This document shows, one piece after another, positions 5,442-10,534 of a stretch of 10,534 nt of DNA. This DNA is from Clostridiales bacterium (GTDB lineage: Bacteria > Bacillota > Clostridia > Christensenellales > Borkfalkiaceae). Under the pieces are notes generated by a model. It worked only from the letters and a program-made list of their open reading frames with translations, was not told the origin of the DNA and ran no database searches. A program made the position numbers and the translations under genes. The DNA is taken from NCBI GenBank assembly GCA_021635425.1, contig JAJWOJ010000046.1, positions 1 through 10,534 on the forward strand, given 5' to 3'. The number at the start of each line of letters is the position of its first letter. Positions within the stretch are counted from its first letter, which is position 1.

Positions 5442-6611
5442 ATGGTAACATTACAGAGCGCGGACAAAGCGCTTAAAACACTCTATCTCGACGTCGTTGC
5501 GGAACAGCTCAACACCGAGATTAACCCTTTTTTAGCAAAAATCAAGCAGACCACGTCCGACGTGTGGGGAAAAGAGGTAAGAAAGGTTGCTCAGTACGGA
5601 ATCAACGGCGGCGTCGGCGCGGGAACCGAAGACGGAAATTTGCCCTCGTCTGCGGGGAACAACTATGAACAGCTCGTTTCTACCCTTAAAAACCTTTACG
5701 GCACGATTGAAATTTCCGATAAGGCGATGAGGGCTTCTTCGTCCGACGCGGGCGCGTTTGTAAACCTTCTGAACGCCGAAATGGAAGGGCTTGTCAAATC
5801 TTCTTCGCTCAATATGGGCAGAATGCTTTTCGGCGACGGTTCGGGTACGCTCGGCCGTGTGGCAGCCGTTACGAAAAACGTTATTTCAAGCGTTGACGTG
5901 AGAAATTTCATCCCGGGAATGGTTGTCGATTTCTACAGCAAGGAAGGCGAAAAACTTACTGTCGGAACAAGAAGAATAAAGAGCGTTGACAGGGCTAACA
6001 ACACTATAACGGTAGACGGCGCGGAACTTACGACTACTACGCTTCCCCTCGGAACATATATCACCGTTCAAGGTTCGTATAATCAGGAAATTACGGGTCT
6101 CGGCGCGATTTTCAAAAGCACGGGTACGCTTTACGGACTCGATAAGAGCAAAAACGGCTGGCTTAATCCTTATCTTATCGAGGGGGTCGGCGATATTTCC
6201 GAAACCGTTATTCAGAAGGCGATCGATTTCGTCGAAGAGAGCGCGGGCGGTAAGATTAACTTTATAATCTGTTCTTCGGGCGTTAAGAGAGCGTTTATGA
6301 AACACCTCTCCACTTATAAGAGAAATCTCGACGTTACGGAGCTTAACGGCGGTTATAAAGCCCTTTCTTATAACGGTATTCCCATCGTATCCGACAGATT
6401 CTGTCCCGCAGGCACAATGTACCTTTTAAATACCGACGATTTCGCCCTTCATCAGCTTTGCGACTGGCAGTGGCTCGAAGGCGACGACGGAAAAGTTATC
6501 AAGCAGATCGCGGGTAAACCCACTTACTCCGCAACGCTCGTAAAGTACGCAGAGCTTATCTGCACGAGACCTTGCGGACAGGCAAGACTTTCGGGAATCG
6601 CCGAAGAATAA
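5442..6611 (+). CDS. Major capsid protein, HK97 fold
   Basis: A 389-residue coat protein forming the icosahedral shell. An N-terminal arm/helix (1-40) is followed by a glycine-rich E-loop region (GINGGVGAGTEDGNLPSSAG, 53-72), LKNLYGTIEISDKAMRASS (82-100), and a spine helix (~103-130) ending LFGDGSGTLGRV. Residues ~155-215 are beta-rich (GMVVDFYSKEGEKL, SVDRANNTITVDG) and look like an inserted beta-barrel of the kind seen in P22- and SU10-type coats. Residues ~250-345 form the A/P-domain core, with IPIVSDRFCPAGTMYLLNTDD (313-333). It has no N-terminal delta domain, so a separate scaffold (the upstream gene) is expected. The strongest ribosome site and flanking RNA structures fit high expression. 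Confidence 0.9.
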   Translation: MVTLQSADKALKTLYLDVVAEQLNTEINPFLAKIKQTTSDVWGKEVRKVAQYGINGGVGAGTEDGNLPSSAGNNYEQLVSTLKNLYGTIEISDKAMRASSSDAGAFVNLLNAEMEGLVKSSSLNMGRMLFGDGSGTLGRVAAVTKNVISSVDVRNFIPGMVVDFYSKEGEKLTVGTRRIKSVDRANNTITVDGAELTTTTLPLGTYITVQGSYNQEITGLGAIFKSTGTLYGLDKSKNGWLNPYLIEGVGDISETVIQKAIDFVEESAGGKINFIICSSGVKRAFMKHLSTYKRNLDVTELNGGYKALSYNGIPIVSDRFCPAGTMYLLNTDDFALHQLCDWQWLEGDDGKVIKQIAGKPTYSATLVKYAELICTRPCGQARLSGIAEE

Positions 6612-6618
6612 TTCTTTA

Positions 6619-6667
6619 ATCGAAACGTGAAAGTCGGGCTATAAGCCGATAAACGAACATTTTCGAT
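6619..6667 (+). promoter_or_regulatory. Nested hairpin downstream of the capsid gene
   Basis: The outer stem atcgaaa (6619-6625) pairs with tttcgat (6661-6667) and encloses an inner hairpin tcgg-g-ct/ag-ccga (6634-6649) with a one-base bulge and 3-nt loop. With the adjacent 12-bp hairpin it fills the whole capsid/adaptor spacer. Confidence 0.35.
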
Positions 6668-6676
6668 GTTTAAATA

Positions 6677-6706
6677 GGCGGCGGAACGGTTTTTCGTTCC
6701 GCCGCC
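6677..6706 (+). terminator. 12-bp GC-rich hairpin after the capsid gene (attenuator or 3' stabiliser)
   Basis: ggcggcggaacg (6677-6688) pairs perfectly with cgttccgccgcc (6695-6706) around a 6-nt loop. It is followed by AAACAATAAGG, not a U tract, so it is not a classical intrinsic terminator. The position just after the capsid gene suggests partial attenuation or protection of the capsid message from 3' decay, lowering tail-gene expression relative to capsid. The stem is certain; the role is inferred. Confidence 0.55.
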
Positions 6707-6728
6707 AAACAATAAGGAGGAGGACAAA

Positions 6729-7292
6729 ATGACGGTTAAAGACGTTATAAAAGAGACGGCAAGGCTTGTGGGAGACGAAGAGTTTTATGCCGCGCTCGAA
6801 ACCGAAACGGGAGAGGCGAGCGAGGAGACGACAAAAAAGACCCGAATTATGCTTAAATGCTATAACGACATCCTTTTCGAAATAGCGACAGAGGTTTTAC
6901 CGTTAGAAACGGAAGAGGAGGTCGGACTCGGCGTCGTAAAATTCGATTCGCTTTCGGCTTTTCCGCAGAAAATCAATCGGATACGCAAGGACGGACGCAG
7001 CGTGAAGTTTTACGTCGGCGTTAATTATTTTGAGACCGACGAAAGGGGAACGGGAATCGTTACGTATGAAAAAATACCGACGGAAAAGACGGTTGACGAC
7101 GTTTTCGAGTATGACAAAACGGTAATCGGAAAAACTATTTTCTGCTACGGCATTGCTGCCGAGTATTGTCTTATTTCGGGCAGGTTTTCCGAAGCTTCGA
7201 ATTGGGAAAACAGGTACAGAAACGCAATTTCGGCGGTTATGCCCAAAAAGGGCAGATACGGAAATATAAAGAGCGGAAAGGTGTGGAGATGA
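6729..7292 (+). CDS. Head-tail adaptor (tail tubular A / gp11-like)
   Basis: A 187-residue protein placed between the capsid and nozzle genes. It would form the ring that docks below the portal and connects head to short tail. The N-terminal half is helical with an acidic loop (22-36), residues ~65-125 are beta-rich, and the C-terminal helix CYGIAAEYCLISGRFSEASNWENRYRNAI (139-167, contiguous) is the signature of this adaptor type, followed by a basic KKGRYGNIKSGKVWR end. AAGGAGG (6714-6720) lies 8 nt before the ATG. The gene ends in an ATGA overlap with the nozzle gene, so the two are translationally coupled. Adaptor plus nozzle order supports a podovirus. Confidence 0.78.
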   Translation: MTVKDVIKETARLVGDEEFYAALETETGEASEETTKKTRIMLKCYNDILFEIATEVLPLETEEEVGLGVVKFDSLSAFPQKINRIRKDGRSVKFYVGVNYFETDERGTGIVTYEKIPTEKTVDDVFEYDKTVIGKTIFCYGIAAEYCLISGRFSEASNWENRYRNAISAVMPKKGRYGNIKSGKVWR

Positions 7293-8686
7293 TCGTAAAT
7301 AAAAGAAAAATAAGATCGCCGAGAGAGGTGACGGTTACTTTAAATCCGCTTAAAGGGTTTAACGATAGTCTTGCCGCGATGGCGGGCGGGTATATGTACG
7401 CCGAACAAATGCGCAACCTCGTCGTTTCGGACGGAACTCTCGTGGCGGGCGAGGGAATAAAATCTCTTTCTCAGTTTGAATATTCCGGGGAGATGGCGAG
7501 AAATTGCTATCTTTATAAAAAACACGACGCGACGGGTGCGGACGATAGCAGGATTATAATATACACAAGGTCAAAAATGTTATTCGAATGCCCCGTGAGC
7601 GGCGGAACGTTCGGACAGATAGACAATTCCTACTTTCCTTCCGCGCCTGCGGGCGTATGTTACAATTATAACGGCGAAGACGTGATGATTTTTTCGAATC
7701 CGAGCGGCGGAATCTTCATATACAACGGCACAGAACTCACGGAAGTCCCCGAAGCGCCCGAGATAACGTCCATGTGCGTGCATTACGAAAGACTCTTCGT
7801 TACGACCGGGCATAACGAGCTTTGGTTTTCCGACGACTTCGACCCCGCGAACTGGAACGTTTCTTTAAACGAGGCGGGCTTTATCGACATGAACGACATG
7901 AAAGGCGAACTTATTAAAGTCGTGAGCTTCGGCGACTACCTTTACGCCTTCAAAAAGTTCGGCATCACGAGGATTTCGGCGTATTCCGATCAGAAACAGT
8001 TTGCCGCAACGGATCTTTTCGTAAGTTCGGGCAAAATATTCAAGGACTCGATTATCGTGTGCGGAGATTGCATGCTTTTCGCCGCAACGGACGGAATTTA
8101 CAGATTCGACGGGGTGTCTACTCAAAAAATTTCCGACGCATTCAAAAAGAAAATAGACTTCACCTACGAGTATTTTAAGGGGCAGTATTTTAACGGCAAC
8201 GCTTATATCAGAGTGAGGGCGAAGGCGGACGACGGATACGACGTGCAGATATTAAGGCTTAACCCGAAAACCTTAGAAGCGACGTTTATCCACGATCTGG
8301 TGCTTGCCGATTTCATGGTTCTTGACTGCGAAAACAATTACAGGCTTTACGGGGTGACCGCTTCGGTCGGCAAGCTTTGCGAAGTGACGACGGAGAACAG
8401 CCTTATTGTGGGGATAAATCCTTTTCAGGTCTGGGAAAACGGCGAGAGCGATTTCGGAATTCACAGAGAGAAAACCCTCACTATGCTAAGCGTTTATACG
8501 AATAAAGATATTACGGTAAGCGTTTTTGCAGACGGCGTAAAAAAGCAATTCGCCGTGAAAGGCGGGGTTAAACCTGCCGTTTTAAAGCCCTATATAAGGG
8601 GAACTAAATTCAAAATAAGATTCGACGGAAGAGCGGACGGGGTCGTCATTGCGGCTCCGAAGCTCACATTGGAGTATTACGAATGA
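7289..8686 (+). CDS. Tail nozzle-like beta-propeller protein (T7 gp12 / P22 gp10 type)
   Basis: A 465-residue beta-rich protein predicted to form the nozzle or tail stabilisation ring of a short tail. Propeller-blade features are RLFVTTGHNELWFSDDFDPA (168-187) and NWN, GELIKVVSFGDYLYAFKKFG (206-225), ITRIS, and LFAATDGIYRFDGVS (263-277). The C-terminal ~65 residues (INPFQVWENGE onward) form another beta domain ending in LTLEYYE. I chose the ATG at 7289 over an in-frame start at 7166 because it overlaps the adaptor stop as ATGA and has AAAGGTG (7278-7284) nearby. The longer version would bury 41 codons in the adaptor. It ends in an ATGA overlap with the next gene. Confidence 0.72.
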   Translation: MIVNKRKIRSPREVTVTLNPLKGFNDSLAAMAGGYMYAEQMRNLVVSDGTLVAGEGIKSLSQFEYSGEMARNCYLYKKHDATGADDSRIIIYTRSKMLFECPVSGGTFGQIDNSYFPSAPAGVCYNYNGEDVMIFSNPSGGIFIYNGTELTEVPEAPEITSMCVHYERLFVTTGHNELWFSDDFDPANWNVSLNEAGFIDMNDMKGELIKVVSFGDYLYAFKKFGITRISAYSDQKQFAATDLFVSSGKIFKDSIIVCGDCMLFAATDGIYRFDGVSTQKISDAFKKKIDFTYEYFKGQYFNGNAYIRVRAKADDGYDVQILRLNPKTLEATFIHDLVLADFMVLDCENNYRLYGVTASVGKLCEVTTENSLIVGINPFQVWENGESDFGIHREKTLTMLSVYTNKDITVSVFADGVKKQFAVKGGVKPAVLKPYIRGTKFKIRFDGRADGVVIAAPKLTLEYYE

Positions 8687-9831
8687 TTGAGAATATAAAC
8701 GGTTATAACTCGAAATACGGGCGGCTCGCGTTTGAAAAGGCAACGGAAAACCAAAAGAAACTCGCGATGATCGGAAAGGGCGAAGAAATAACGGAAGATA
8801 ACGAGATTACATTTACCGAAACGTTTAAATACCCGAAATGGAAGTGCGTAAAGTACGTTCGTTTTTACGCTAACAGAGAAAACGTAAAAATTACCGTTTC
8901 CGTCACGTCTTCCGCAGGCGTCGGGGCAAGGGCGGTGCTTAACGGGAAATGCGTTTTCGGGCAGGATTCATTGAGCGAAAGCACCTTTTCGGTAAACGCG
9001 ATATGCAGGTCGGGCGAGAATAAGCTTTATATCGATTTCGGCGAGAATTTGCAGGAGTTCGGCGTAAACGTGAGCATTCTCGGAAGGGTGAAAAAATTTG
9101 AAGACGTTGCTTTGCCGAAATATGCTTTAAACAGTTATTTTTCAATTCTCTATGACGGGAAATTGTCCTTTTACCTGTACGACGGGAGTGCTTTTATCGA
9201 ATGTTGCTCTTTTTACGGGGCGGAGACGGGCAGCGCGATGTACAATTATTCGGACTCGCTTTTCTATATCGCAGTAAGGTTCGTTACGGGCAAAAACGCG
9301 ATTTACGCTTACGATAAAAAGCTGAAAACGGTCAGTCTTTTCGACGATACGCTTGTTTTTAAAGACGTTGCTTTTTGTTTCACGAACAGTTTGTATATGT
9401 ATTACGCTTCGGGCGGGGCTTTGAAAGTTGCGAAATATACGAAAAACGGGTTTGTTGCGCAGGATTTTTCCTATAAGGCAAATAAATTTCATAGTTCGTA
9501 TAACTACAACAACTCATATCTTTATATCGCAAACGTTTACGGATTTTATACTGCGTATAAGGTCGGCGGCAGCGGGGCGCCGGATTTTTCTTCGCCAATC
9601 TCTATGGGCAAGAAGCTCTATCCGACCATTTGCTATGACGATAAGAACGGCGAGGAAGTTTTTTACGGAAGTTCGGACGACGAAAGAACGGCAAAAACCT
9701 GCTCTGTCAAGGTTGAGAACGGCAGAGCGGGTACGGGAAAGGTTGTATACGACTGTTTTCCGGTCATTGATTGCAACAGTATAACGGTGGGCGCGCCGAA
9801 CGGCATACCCACGGTTATAAAACAAAATTGA
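8683..9831 (+). CDS. Beta-rich tail-associated protein, unidentified
   Basis: A 382-residue protein coupled to the nozzle gene by an ATGA overlap (8683-8686). I do not recognise the family. Residues ~40-135 read as a beta-sandwich (KYPKWKCVKYVRFYA, KITVSVTSS, NKLYIDFGENLQEFGVNVSI). Residues ~145-360 show repeated short blade-like strands rich in Tyr/Phe with turns of Asp/Gly/Asn: SLFYIAVRFVTGKNAIYAYD, SLYMYYASGGALKVAKY, SYLYIANVYGFYTAYKV and EEVFYGSSDD. This suggests a second propeller. There is no signal peptide, collagen repeat or long coiled coil. A tail-surface or receptor-contact protein is plausible from position and fold alone. Confidence 0.6.
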   Translation: MIENINGYNSKYGRLAFEKATENQKKLAMIGKGEEITEDNEITFTETFKYPKWKCVKYVRFYANRENVKITVSVTSSAGVGARAVLNGKCVFGQDSLSESTFSVNAICRSGENKLYIDFGENLQEFGVNVSILGRVKKFEDVALPKYALNSYFSILYDGKLSFYLYDGSAFIECCSFYGAETGSAMYNYSDSLFYIAVRFVTGKNAIYAYDKKLKTVSLFDDTLVFKDVAFCFTNSLYMYYASGGALKVAKYTKNGFVAQDFSYKANKFHSSYNYNNSYLYIANVYGFYTAYKVGGSGAPDFSSPISMGKKLYPTICYDDKNGEEVFYGSSDDERTAKTCSVKVENGRAGTGKVVYDCFPVIDCNSITVGAPNGIPTVIKQN

Positions 9832-9851
9832 TTCAAGGAGAATAAATTTTT

Positions 9852-10534
9852 ATGAAAGTAAAGATAAAATTGGAAGATTATCTTAAAAATGCAGGAATAG
9901 GCACTATAGACAAAGAAAAAAAAGCTCGCGATTTCGAAAAAATGGTTGAGGACGCGCTTAAAAACGCCGTAAGAGGGAGAAAAACTACGGAAAACGGCGG
10001 GAAAACCGATAAACCCGACGACGACGGCGGAAAAATCGTTGAAAACGAGAAGAAAACCCAACTCGAAACCGACCTCGACGATATGAAAAAGGAGTACGAC
10101 GGGAAGAAGAAATACACATTCGGCGATACGACCATAAAGAAGTTTACGCCGAAGGAATTCGACGGCAAAACCGACGAAGAAATAAGTGCGGAAGCAAACG
10201 AAAAATACGCGCCGAAAGCCGAGAGGGAAAAGAGCGAATTGGAAAGAAAGAGTCGGAAAGCCGCCGATAAGCTCGAAAAAAGCCTGCCCGACGTTGACGA
10301 CGCGAAGGAAAAGACTATCGAAAAGCTCATGAAAGAGCTTGAAAACGATTATGAGCAGGCAAAGAACTCGGCTGTTAAGAGGGGAATCGGCAGATCGTCT
10401 ATTTTCAGCGGGCAGACCGAAGCGTTGACGGACGGTTTTTATGCGGACAAAGCCGAAACGGAGCGGTCCGCCGCAAATAAAAAACAGAAAATAGCCGATG
10501 AAATTGCCGACATCAAGGACGAACTCTACTATGC
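9852..10534 (+). CDS. Charged coiled-coil phage protein (3' end beyond window)
   Basis: An open frame of 227 codons from ATG 9852, still open at the window edge. AAGGAG (9835-9840) lies 11 nt upstream, and the gene follows the previous stop by 20 bp. The N-terminus (MKVKIKLEDYLKNAGIGTID) is followed by a Lys/Glu/Asp/Gly linker (~40-75). A compact KKKYTFGDTTIKKFTPKEFDG segment comes next, then a long helical, heptad-like stretch rich in Glu/Lys (from about residue 115). Inside it, SAVKRGIGRSSIFSGQTEAL may be a conserved break. No transmembrane helix or enzyme motif is seen. By position after the tail genes it may be an internal or ejection-type virion protein, but this is inference. Confidence 0.65.
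   Translation, partial: MKVKIKLEDYLKNAGIGTIDKEKKARDFEKMVEDALKNAVRGRKTTENGGKTDKPDDDGGKIVENEKKTQLETDLDDMKKEYDGKKKYTFGDTTIKKFTPKEFDGKTDEEISAEANEKYAPKAEREKSELERKSRKAADKLEKSLPDVDDAKEKTIEKLMKELENDYEQAKNSAVKRGIGRSSIFSGQTEALTDGFYADKAETERSAANKKQKIADEIADIKDELYY

Noticed and set aside
6677..6706. Classical rho-independent terminator after the capsid gene
   Set aside because: The stem is strong but no U tract follows on either strand; it is kept only as an attenuator or stabiliser candidate.
7166..7288. Upstream in-frame start for the nozzle gene
   Set aside because: It would place 41 codons inside the adaptor gene; ATG 7289 gives the ATGA coupling seen elsewhere in this operon.

Overview
The window joins a short cell-type gene stretch to the structural module of a short-tailed (podovirus-like) phage or prophage. 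Strong Shine-Dalgarno sites, consensus sigma-A style promoters, ATGA-coupled starts and the protein families suggest a Bacillota, probably clostridial, gut-type bacterium. That is inference from style and family resemblance; no database search was run.

Left part (1-1069), minus strand: the first codons of an unidentified gene cut by the window edge follow a complete family-8 glycosyltransferase gene (113-931). The glycosyltransferase has a near-perfect promoter (TTGACA, 17 bp, TATAAT) overlapped by a 12-bp inverted repeat that may be an operator.

Middle part (1090-2348), no protein genes: a tandem array of ~150-bp units (1090-1869) alternates two subtypes, giving a ~302-bp higher-order period. 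Every unit carries two hairpins and, at its junction, a 16-bp sequence matching the 3' end of the adjacent tRNA-Glu(CTC) gene (1920-1994, minus strand). The tRNA has its own promoter (2026-2054) and a strong intrinsic terminator abutting its CCA end (1880-1920). An AT-rich spacer follows and holds a possible rightward promoter (2148-2175).

Right part (2349-10534), plus strand: a tightly packed phage operon holds a small-terminase-like protein, a Cys-rich mini-protein, portal, scaffold, HK97-fold major capsid protein, head-tail adaptor, tail nozzle-like beta-propeller, a second beta-rich tail-type protein and the start of a highly charged coiled-coil protein. The first three genes and the adaptor/nozzle/beta-rich trio overlap their neighbours. 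A structured spacer follows the capsid gene. Together these genes would build a capsid, close it with an adaptor and attach a short tail. No large terminase subunit lies between the tRNA and the portal, which is where it would be expected.

The most unusual feature is the array of tRNA-3'-end copies. The proteins look like known phage families in a normal order apart from the missing terminase.
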